Assembly (NCBI GenBank): GCA_021160785.1
Contig: JAGHBX010000451.1
Location: 1-12,214, forward strand
Source: Planctomycetota bacterium
Lineage (GTDB): Bacteria; Planctomycetota; Phycisphaerae; Sedimentisphaerales; Anaerohalosphaeraceae
Direction of reading: 5' to 3'
DNA: 12,214 bases
The translations under genes were made by a program, and so were the position numbers. Of this stretch, positions 6,916 through 12,214 are shown piece by piece. The notes beneath the pieces are model-generated. The model saw nothing but the letters and a program-made list of their open reading frames with translations, did not search any database and was not told where the DNA came from. Position 1 is the stretch's first letter. Each line of letters opens with the position of its first letter.

Positions 6916-7782
6916 ATGAAAATCGGTTTTCACACAGATGCTTTTAATTCGGCGTATTTTGGTTTTGAGGCCTGTCTCGAATGGGGCCAAAAGAACAACG
7001 TTCATTATATCGAGTGCGGGCTGATCGACGGCGTAAGCTGGATTCACGGGCTGGGCTATCAGCCGCATGTCGCACTGTACGAAGATCCGGTCCTCCTCGA
7101 CAAGAAAATGACAGGCTACGGCCTGAACTTCTCGCAGGTCGATGCCGCCTATCCCCTAAGCGGCGCCGACGGCCCCCTTCGCGGCGTGCCTTATGTAATG
7201 AAGGCGATCCAGTGGGCTCATCTGATCGGCTGTCCGTGCGTTGATACCACCGACGGCATGGGCAAACCCGAAGGACTCACCGACGAAGAAGCCATGAGTA
7301 TGATGAAGCGAAGCTACGAACAGATCGTCGAAGTCGCCGCCGCCCACAAGGTCATCGTAAACATCGAGCCCCACGGCTATTTCACCACGCGACCCGAAAT
7401 GATGGAGCGCATGCTCAACTTCTGCGACAGCCCGTACCTGCGCATGAACATGGACACCGGCAATACCTACATCGCCGGACAGGATCCCGTCGCCTTCCTA
7501 AAAAGGTTTATCGATCGCGTCTCTCACGTCCACATAAAAGACGTCTCCGAATCGTTAGCGGCAAAAGTCCGCGGCGGCCAAACCGGCATCGCCGTAAGCC
7601 ACTGCGCCTTAGGCGACGGTGTAAACGCCGACAACATCCGCAAATGCCTAAAACTCCTCCGCGACAAAGGCTACAAAGGCGTCCTCAGCATGGAATGCGA
7701 AGGCCAGGCCGGACCAATGATCGAAAAATCCCTCGCCTGGATGAGAAAAACATTAGCCGAACTCAACATCGCCATAGAATAA
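6916..7782 (+). CDS. Xylose-isomerase-like TIM-barrel sugar isomerase/epimerase
   Basis: 288 residues with no signal peptide. The Shine-Dalgarno AAAGGA (about 6899-6904) lies some 11 nt before the ATG, a looser fit than its neighbours. It is an AP_endonuc_2-type TIM barrel beginning MKIGFHTDAF. The putative metal ligands are E151 (NIEPHG), D180 (MNMDTGN), H206 (SHVHIKD) and E260 (SMECEG); E262 is a second candidate. The motif set E/D/H/E is the same as in the epimerase encoded 1.6 kb upstream, but the sequences are clearly different (NMDTGN and HVHIKD rather than LDTFHM), so it is not a recent duplicate. NMDTGN plus HIKD is common in broad 'sugar phosphate isomerase/epimerase' and inositol-catabolism (IolE/IolI-like) proteins. 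It closes the probable operon after a 74-nt gap that contains a hairpin. The last ~250 nt are rich in A and C. The substrate is unknown. Confidence 0.8.
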   Translation: MKIGFHTDAFNSAYFGFEACLEWGQKNNVHYIECGLIDGVSWIHGLGYQPHVALYEDPVLLDKKMTGYGLNFSQVDAAYPLSGADGPLRGVPYVMKAIQWAHLIGCPCVDTTDGMGKPEGLTDEEAMSMMKRSYEQIVEVAAAHKVIVNIEPHGYFTTRPEMMERMLNFCDSPYLRMNMDTGNTYIAGQDPVAFLKRFIDRVSHVHIKDVSESLAAKVRGGQTGIAVSHCALGDGVNADNIRKCLKLLRDKGYKGVLSMECEGQAGPMIEKSLAWMRKTLAELNIAIE

Positions 7783-7794
7783 ACCCCTGTAAAT

Positions 7795-7890
7795 GAGGCT
7801 GTTGAAAAACCTGCCAAAGGCTGTAGGGTGTCCCGAGTAACCTGTCCCGACCTGTCGGGGTCGGGATTAGCCCACCGGAATTGCCCTACA
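7795..7890. repeat. Repeat-like element with nested hairpins in the convergent spacer
   Basis: An inner perfect hairpin has arms TCCCGACC (7845-7852) and GGTCGGGA (7859-7866) around a 6-nt loop. An outer inverted repeat pairs TGTAGGG (7822-7828) with CCCTACA (7884-7890). The left side begins GAGGCTGTTGAAAAAC (7795-7810), which from memory resembles ends of some insertion sequences. The whole has the look of a small non-autonomous repeat. It sits between the converging TIM-barrel and sulfatase genes, so the stem could also act as a two-way terminator, though no T-run follows directly. The inner core recurs near 11942 on the other strand. Confidence 0.5.
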
Positions 7891-7906
7891 CCCTTGTCAC
7901 CGTTAG

Positions 7907-9391
7907 TCAGCGTTTTTTCTTTGCTCTGCTGCGTTTGGGCTGGGCTGATGTCTTCTCGGCGGGACCGCCGCCGAACTGCTTCCAGTAGCGTTCTTTGAAT
8001 GGATTCACCTTCGGTCCGACGGCATCTTCGTTCACCATCAAGGGCAATACCTCCTCCCACCACGCATCATAAGCCCGCCGCATCTTCGCAACCACTTCCG
8101 GATGCTTCTCGATTACGTTGGTCGTCTCACCCGGATCATTCCTGATGTCGTACAACTCCTTGTTATTGACCAGTCGGAACCTGCTGTTTCGCACCGCACA
8201 ATTCCTGTATTTGGACTCGGTAGCTTTGCCCCTGGCCCCTCGCCCCTGATGCACAAAGACATAGCGGTCCGGCCAGTCGGCATTGGCGTCTTTCAATAAC
8301 GGCACGAGGCTTCGCCCGTCAAGCTTGACATCGGTGGGAATCTTCGCGCCCGCCAATTCGGCAAACGTTGCAAACATATCGATGTGCGCCGTGAGTTTGT
8401 CCACGTCCACACCCGGCTTTAGAGTACCCGGCCAGCGGAAGAAGGCGGGCACCCGCGTCCCGCCCTGATACGGCCCGCCCTTGGCCCCGCGCATGCCCGC
8501 GTTGTATATGCCGTTTTTCGTATGGCCGTTGTCCGTCATGAAAATGACAAGCGTGTCCTCGGCAAGCTTCCAGGCCTTGAGCTTATCCAGCACCACCTTG
8601 ACGTTGTCGTCGATGTTCGTAATCATCCCATAATAGGCGGCGGTGTTCTCCTTCAGGCCGGCGTCCAGATACGGCTTCTTGTACGAATCCGGACAGACCA
8701 ACGGACTGTGCGGAGCGTTCGTTGTGATATAGGCAAAAAACGGCTTGCGGCCTTTGCGTATCTCATCCATCCAGGCGATCGCCCGGCCGAAAAAGATATC
8801 CGTGCAATAGCCTTTGGTCTTTTCAAATACGCCGTTGTGCAGAATCGCCGGATCGAAATACTTGTTGCCCGGCGCATCCCCGCAACTGCCCGGATATGAC
8901 TGGCCGATCCCGCCGCCGCCGTGGATAAAGACCTCGTCGAACCCGCGATTGTTCGGCTGGTAGGCATCCTCGTCGCCGAGATGCCACTTGCCGAAGATAC
9001 CCGTCGTGTAGCCCGCCGACTTCAGCACCTGTGCAACAGTCGTCGATTTCAGGCTCATACGCTCGCGCTCGTTAATCGTATGAGTCACCCCGTTCTTGAA
9101 CTCGTGCCTGCCCGTCATCAGCGACGCCCGCGTGGGAGCACACGTCGGGCTGACATGAAAATCGGTAAATCGCACGCTCTCGCTGTTCATCGCATCCAGG
9201 TTCGGCGTCTTGATATACGGATTGCCGTGACAGGCCAACTCGCCATAACCCTGGTCGTCCGTTATAATCAAAACGATATTCGGCCTTTTCCCCGCAAGAC
9301 TCGCCGCTTTGCAGTCCATCGGCAACTTCGCTAATGCCCAGGCTGCCCCGCCGGCATACACAGCATTTCTTAGAAACGTTCGTCGATTCAT
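7907..9391 (-). CDS. Tat-exported formylglycine-dependent sulfatase
   Basis: 494 residues on the reverse strand. AGGGAG (9400-9405 on the + axis) precedes the ATG by 8 nt. A twin-arginine signal (NRRTFLRN, then a hydrophobic stretch to about residue 23) implies folded export to the periplasm. The type I sulfatase signature CAPTR has C84 as the residue matured to formylglycine. Other active-site positions are visible: D45 and D46 (ITDDQG), R88, K135 and H137 (GKWHLG), H228 (APHSPL), D287 and N288 (TDNG), and K304 (RGAKGG). The length is normal for the family. It hydrolyses sulfate esters, probably on a glycan, which fits the neighbouring sugar operon that it faces tail to tail. A formylglycine-generating or anaerobic maturase must be encoded elsewhere. 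The tail (about 475-494) is very basic, with KRSRAKKKR at the end. The class is certain; the glycan target is not. Confidence 0.93.
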   Translation of the reverse strand: MNRRTFLRNAVYAGGAAWALAKLPMDCKAASLAGKRPNIVLIITDDQGYGELACHGNPYIKTPNLDAMNSESVRFTDFHVSPTCAPTRASLMTGRHEFKNGVTHTINERERMSLKSTTVAQVLKSAGYTTGIFGKWHLGDEDAYQPNNRGFDEVFIHGGGGIGQSYPGSCGDAPGNKYFDPAILHNGVFEKTKGYCTDIFFGRAIAWMDEIRKGRKPFFAYITTNAPHSPLVCPDSYKKPYLDAGLKENTAAYYGMITNIDDNVKVVLDKLKAWKLAEDTLVIFMTDNGHTKNGIYNAGMRGAKGGPYQGGTRVPAFFRWPGTLKPGVDVDKLTAHIDMFATFAELAGAKIPTDVKLDGRSLVPLLKDANADWPDRYVFVHQGRGARGKATESKYRNCAVRNSRFRLVNNKELYDIRNDPGETTNVIEKHPEVVAKMRRAYDAWWEEVLPLMVNEDAVGPKVNPFKERYWKQFGGGPAEKTSAQPKRSRAKKKR

Positions 9392-9452
9392 CTGCTCATC
9401 TCCCTATTCAATAGTCGATCTCATATAACGGTCTCGAATCACCGCTCAGCCG

Positions 9453-9469
9453 TGTGGCGCCAAGCCACA
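9453..9469. promoter_or_regulatory. Hairpin/palindrome in the sulfatase leader
   Basis: TGTGGC (9453-9458) and GCCACA (9464-9469) flank a 5-nt loop, and the palindrome TGGCGCCA overlaps the left arm. It lies between the predicted sulfatase start of transcription (about 9480, - strand) and the sulfatase ATG, so it could be a leader RNA hairpin or an operator. No regulator gene is nearby, and the role is unproven. Confidence 0.35.
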
Positions 9470-9486
9470 GCCAACTCATCCCAATG

Positions 9487-9516
9487 ATTATACCATTTTC
9501 CACGTCCTTATGGAAA
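9487..9516 (-). promoter_or_regulatory. Probable promoter of the sulfatase gene
   Basis: Read on the reverse strand, a perfect -10 TATAAT (9492 to 9487) follows a -35-like TTTCCA (9516 to 9511; 4 of 6 match) after an 18-nt spacer. The leader to the sulfatase ATG would be about 90 nt and contains the palindrome at 9453-9469. Confidence 0.5.
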
Positions 9517-9561
9517 CACTTTGCATCCCGCCGCAAACGGCTCATAACTTCACAAAACCCC

Positions 9562-9590
9562 TTGAGTTGCGCCTGCGTCTTTTGTATAAT
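9562..9590 (+). promoter_or_regulatory. Probable promoter of the membrane/synthase-like gene
   Basis: TTGAGT (9562-9567; 4 of 6 match TTGACA) and a perfect TATAAT (9585-9590) are 17 nt apart. Transcription would begin near 9597, leaving a leader of about 43 nt before ATG 9640. This excludes the in-frame GTG at 9454 as the normal start. With the reverse-strand promoter at 9487-9516 it forms a divergent promoter pair. Confidence 0.65.
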
Positions 9591-9639
9591 AGGCGATTCC
9601 CTTAATGCCGAGTTTGGGACTGGTAAGGATAGTCTTTAT

Positions 9640-11742
9640 ATGCAGGATTCTTCCGCACAACCGGATAACGCACGCATAGGTCATTGGCAGCGTCTGATGA
9701 TGGCGGTCTTCGCTGCGACGGTGTTCGTCGGGGCGTTTTTGCTCTTCCAGGTACAGCCGCTGATCGGCAAGTTTATACTGCCCTGGTTCGGCGGCAGCCC
9801 GGAGGTCTGGACGACGTGCATGCTCTTTTTCCAGGTGCTGCTGCTCGCAGGCTACGCCTACGCCCATCTTGTCGTAACTTATTTTCCCCGGTCTCTCCAG
9901 GCGACGATACAAATTGTCCTGCTCGTCGCGGCGGTGGCGCTGCTTCCGATCCTGCCGGCGGCAACGTGGAAACCCGACGGCACAGAGAGTCCGATGGTCC
10001 ATATCCTGCTCCTGCTGACTGTCTGTGTGGGTCTGCCCTATTTCATCCTCTCGGCGACCGGCCCGCTCATACAGGGCTGGTTTGGCAGGACCCTGCCGGG
10101 CAAGTCGCCCTATCGGCTTTACTCGCTTTCCAACGCCGCATCGCTACTGGCGCTTCTGAGCTATCCTCTCGTTGTCGAACCGCTGTTGGCAAGACAGACC
10201 CAGGCGCAGGTCTGGGGCTGGGGACTGACGGCCTTTGCCCTGCTGAGCATAGCCGCCGCTCTGCTGCTGTGGACCCACAAGCCGGCCGGCGACAAGACAT
10301 GCCGGACAAAACACACCGCAACACCCGCCCCCCGACCTGACCGGCGAAGGTGGCTGCTGTGGCTTGCACTGCCCGCCGGCGCTTCGGTGGTGCTGCTTGC
10401 CGTCACCAACAAGATCTGTCAGGACATAACTGTTGTGCCGCTGTTCTGGGTATTGCCGCTTGCGGTGTATCTGCTGTCGTTTATCATCTGCTTCCACAGC
10501 GAAAGATGGTACGTGCGCAACGTCTGGGTAACCGCCTTTATCCTGTCGTTTATCGCGCTGGTCGCGGCGACATCGTTGACCGCCGAAATCTCCGCCGCAT
10601 GGTACATCTTCATCCACACCGCCGCACTGTTTACATGCTGCATGGTCTTTCACGGCGAACTGTACGCAATCAGACCCGACGCGAAGCATCTGACCGGTTT
10701 CTACCTCATGATCGCAACCGGCGGCGCCCTTGGCGGCTTCTTTGTCGTCGTCGTGGCGCCGCTTATATTCAACACCTATTTCGAGTTGTACGTCGGCCTG
10801 CTAATGTGCTGCCTGTTTGTATTGCTCAGCGAATCGACCGGCGCGGTCGGCTCCGCCAGGCGACGAGTCGTATGGATCTGCCTGATATGCATTGCAGGCG
10901 CCGCCGGATTCGTCATGCAGAGCAAAAGGCTCGGCCTGGGCGGCAAGGCGATTGCAGCCGATCGCAATTTCTTCGGCATCCTGACCGTCTGGGAGAAGGA
11001 GCCCGACGATCCCGCAAGGCATCACTTCGTCATGCAGCACGGCATGACCAATCATGGGCTGCAGTTTACCGACCCGGCAAGACGCACAGAACCTGCCGCG
11101 TATTTCAGCCGAAAAAGCGGCGTGGGGTTGGCGATGCAATACACCTCGCACAAAGACAACCGCCGCGTCGGCATAATAGGATTAGGCGTCGGCACCATCG
11201 CCGCATACGCCCGCCAGGGCGACCATTTCACCTTCTACGAAATCAACCCCCAGGTCGAGCACCAGGCAAGGGAGTACTTTACTTATCTCGCCGACTGCAA
11301 AGGCAAGGTAGATGTTATCTTAGGCGACGCAAGACTCACCCTCGAAAGACTGCCCAGCGAGCAATTCGACCTCCTCGTCCTCGACGCCTTCACCGGCGAC
11401 GCAGTCCCCGTCCACCTCCTCACAAAAGAAGCGTTCGACATCTACCTAAAGCACCTAAACCCCAACGGCCTGATCGCAATGCACATCTCGACAAACCACG
11501 TTGACCTCCAGTCCGTAGTACGCAGATTAGCCGCCCATTTTGGGCTCTCAACAGCATGGATAGAAACACACAGAAACGACGCAAAAGGAATCTTCGACTC
11601 CGACTGGATCATCCTCGCCAGAAACAAAGACTTCCAAAGCAACCCCCAAATAAAAACCGCAACAACCCAATACAAAAACCCTCCCAAAGACATCAGCCTA
11701 TGGACCGACAACCACGCAAACCTACTCCAGGTCCTGAAGTAA
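9640..11742 (+). CDS. Fused multi-pass membrane / spermidine-synthase-like protein
   Basis: 700 residues from ATG 9640, chosen because AAGGA (9625-9629) and a good promoter lie just upstream; the frame is open farther back to GTG 9454. The N-terminal ~450 residues contain many hydrophobic segments (the first FAATVFVGAFLLF near residue 25), so it is an inner-membrane protein. The C-terminal part is a SAM/dcSAM-binding Rossmann fold of the spermidine synthase family: GLGVGT (514-519), acidic ribose-binding E534 in FYEINP, GDAR, then LDAFTGDAVP with D582 and D587. DAFTGD..P..L is the version seen in COG4262-type 'fused MFS/spermidine synthase' proteins, whose true reaction is not established; polyamine synthesis should not be assumed. 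No polyamine gene such as speD or speA lies in the window. The gene appears monocistronic, divergent from the sulfatase. Its last ~450 nt are strikingly poor in G and T. Confidence 0.8.
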   Translation: MQDSSAQPDNARIGHWQRLMMAVFAATVFVGAFLLFQVQPLIGKFILPWFGGSPEVWTTCMLFFQVLLLAGYAYAHLVVTYFPRSLQATIQIVLLVAAVALLPILPAATWKPDGTESPMVHILLLLTVCVGLPYFILSATGPLIQGWFGRTLPGKSPYRLYSLSNAASLLALLSYPLVVEPLLARQTQAQVWGWGLTAFALLSIAAALLLWTHKPAGDKTCRTKHTATPAPRPDRRRWLLWLALPAGASVVLLAVTNKICQDITVVPLFWVLPLAVYLLSFIICFHSERWYVRNVWVTAFILSFIALVAATSLTAEISAAWYIFIHTAALFTCCMVFHGELYAIRPDAKHLTGFYLMIATGGALGGFFVVVVAPLIFNTYFELYVGLLMCCLFVLLSESTGAVGSARRRVVWICLICIAGAAGFVMQSKRLGLGGKAIAADRNFFGILTVWEKEPDDPARHHFVMQHGMTNHGLQFTDPARRTEPAAYFSRKSGVGLAMQYTSHKDNRRVGIIGLGVGTIAAYARQGDHFTFYEINPQVEHQAREYFTYLADCKGKVDVILGDARLTLERLPSEQFDLLVLDAFTGDAVPVHLLTKEAFDIYLKHLNPNGLIAMHISTNHVDLQSVVRRLAAHFGLSTAWIETHRNDAKGIFDSDWIILARNKDFQSNPQIKTATTQYKNPPKDISLWTDNHANLLQVLK

Positions 11743-11829
11743 CACGGATTGTGAAAAAATCGCGTGCCGTAATGCGTGGGTAAAACTCTTTTTACAATAA
11801 CATATAAACCTCACAACGCGTGATGAATA

Positions 11830-11843
11830 ATACCATTTGGTAT
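11830..11843. repeat. Palindrome ATACCA-TT-TGGTAT
   Basis: Perfect 6-bp arms around a TT centre. The sequence just before it (TGAATAATACCA, from 11824) is the same as the one at 6834-6846 after the ThuA gene, which begins a related palindrome. It may be an operator or the relic of a small repeat family; two copies are too few to decide. Confidence 0.3.
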
Positions 11844-11939
11844 AACACATTTCCCCCGGCCTGCAAGAATCTCACTGCCCGCCCGCCAAGCGATTCCAAT
11901 TTCAATAGAAAATCGTCAATCCAAATCCACCCCCGTGTC

Positions 11940-11961
11940 ATTCCCGACCCCGATCGGGAAT
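11940..11961. repeat. dRS3-like ATTCCCGA hairpin repeat
   Basis: Perfect 8-bp arms ATTCCCGA (11940-11947) and TCGGGAAT (11954-11961) enclose a 6-nt loop CCCCGA. It is embedded in GTCATTCCCGA...TCGGGAATCCAG, the general form of dispersed palindromic repeats known as dRS3 in Neisseria and found in many other bacteria. The 12-mer TCCCGACCCCGA (11942-11953) is the reverse complement of 7855-7866 in the other spacer, linking the two elements. Confidence 0.6.
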
Positions 11962-12002
11962 CCAGAATAAGAAAGCAAAGCGAAGCGCTTCAAATCCGGT
12001 TA

Positions 12003-12023
12003 ACCCCAGTGTTCGCCTGGGGT
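12003..12023. repeat. Hairpin ACCCCAG / CTGGGGT
   Basis: Seven-base perfect arms (12003-12009 and 12017-12023) around a 7-nt loop, followed on the + strand by AATAAAAAAA. An A-run after the stem is the wrong polarity for an intrinsic terminator of + transcripts, and nothing suitable follows it on the reverse strand. It probably belongs to the same repeat block as 11940-11991. Confidence 0.4.
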
Positions 12024-12122
12024 AATAAAAAAACATCGCCGAAGTCGATACCACTACTCCCCGAGGGCTCTACGGATGACCCCCCTATTCTCTAATTTGA
12101 CCTGCCAACCGCAACAATACGA

Positions 12123-12214
12123 TCACTTCTCCGACAGGTCCTTCTCGGAAATCAATATGAACTCCTTGCAGTTCTCAAACATCCCATCCGTTTCAGAATC
12201 TTTCCACTTAGCAT
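12123..12214 (-). CDS. Possible C-terminal fragment of an unidentified protein
   Basis: On the reverse strand a frame is open from the window edge to TGA (12125 to 12123), giving 29 residues that include SETDGMFENCKEF and end ISEKDLSEK. The residue mix is mostly charged and plausible for a soluble protein end, and the adjacent spacer carries repeats as expected beyond a gene's 3' end. A frame this short can be open by chance and no family is recognised. It would converge on the synthase-like gene. Confidence 0.35.
   Translation of the reverse strand, partial: AKWKDSETDGMFENCKEFILISEKDLSEK

Larger units (their letters stand above)
11743..12122. other. Noncoding, repeat-rich spacer
   Basis: About 380 nt without a convincing gene. 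It holds a weak AT-rich hairpin GTAAAA-CTCT-TTTTAC (11780-11795), a palindrome ATACCA-TT-TGGTAT (11830-11843), the CCCGA hairpin repeat (11940-11961), the 10-bp palindrome GAAGCGCTTC (11982-11991) and a hairpin ACCCCAG...CTGGGGT (12003-12023) followed by an A-run. The AT-rich hairpin is the only candidate terminator for the synthase-like gene and is weak. Confidence 0.6.

Noticed and set aside
9454..9639. GTG start giving a 62-residue extension of the membrane/synthase-like protein
   Set aside because: It lies upstream of the strong promoter and inside the sulfatase leader; the extension has no recognisable domain and ATG 9640 has AAGGA upstream.
10350..11504. Long + strand frame overlapping the synthase-like gene
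   Set aside because: An arginine-rich shadow of the true frame with no motif, while the other frame has GLGVGT and DAFTGD motifs.
11780..12023. CRISPR-like array in the repeat-rich spacer
   Set aside because: The palindromes differ from one another and are not regularly spaced; there are no cas genes in the window.
12003..12033. Intrinsic terminator (hairpin plus A-run)
   Set aside because: The homopolymer has the wrong polarity for + transcripts, and on the reverse strand the T-run precedes the hairpin.
11820..12095. 91-codon open frame in the last spacer
   Set aside because: It runs through palindromic repeats, has no ribosome site, and its sequence looks like translated repeat DNA.

Overview
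The window looks like a chromosomal stretch from a free-living Gram-negative bacterium specialised in breaking down glycans. The best guess is a member of the PVC group, probably Planctomycetota (Phycisphaerae-like). This is inferred from gene content: a Tat-exported formylglycine sulfatase, a tandem ThuA-domain protein, two xylose-isomerase-like TIM-barrel proteins, a DEP-motif glycoside-hydrolase-like protein and a fused membrane/spermidine-synthase-like protein. There is no rRNA or other phylogenetic marker, so the assignment is tentative.

Layout. (1) Positions 1-2210, + strand: the 3' part of an SGNH/GDSL-type hydrolase, cut at the window edge just after the place where its GDS motif should lie. 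It is followed after 44 nt by a divergent apolipoprotein N-acyltransferase-like membrane nitrilase. (2) Positions 2211-2342: a spacer with a small palindrome and a plausible sigma70-type promoter. (3) Positions 2343-7782, + strand: a four-gene probable operon with gaps of 28, 25 and 74 nt. It encodes an exported glycoside-hydrolase-like TIM barrel, a D-tagatose/D-allulose 3-epimerase family protein with all four metal ligands, an exported tandem ThuA-domain protein, and a second TIM-barrel sugar isomerase/epimerase-like protein. (4) Positions 7783-7906: a convergent spacer carrying a strong hairpin inside a larger inverted repeat. (5) Positions 7907-9391, - strand: a Tat-signal Cys-type sulfatase. 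(6) Positions 9392-9639: a divergent promoter region with one recognisable promoter on each strand. (7) Positions 9640-11742, + strand: a multi-pass membrane protein fused to a spermidine-synthase-like Rossmann domain. (8) Positions 11743-12122: a noncoding, repeat-rich spacer. (9) Positions 12123-12214, - strand: a possible C-terminal fragment of another gene.

How the genes may work together (inference). The sulfatase and the exported glycosidase-like protein could strip and cut a sulfated or decorated glycan outside the cytoplasm. The exported ThuA protein may act on a released or oxidised sugar, and the two TIM-barrel proteins would epimerise or isomerise the imported sugar. ThuA and xylose-isomerase-like proteins are known companions in 3-keto-sugar type pathways, but no dehydrogenase or transporter lies in this window. 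The SGNH/Lnt-like pair suggests a separate acyl-group transfer or removal function at the cell envelope.

I found no clear phage, CRISPR, tRNA, rRNA or intact insertion sequence. The most unusual signals are the divergent active site and missing loop of the Lnt-like protein, the tandem ThuA gene whose base composition changes at its domain junction, very G+T-poor 3' ends in several genes, and a 12-nt hairpin core shared between two distant spacers.
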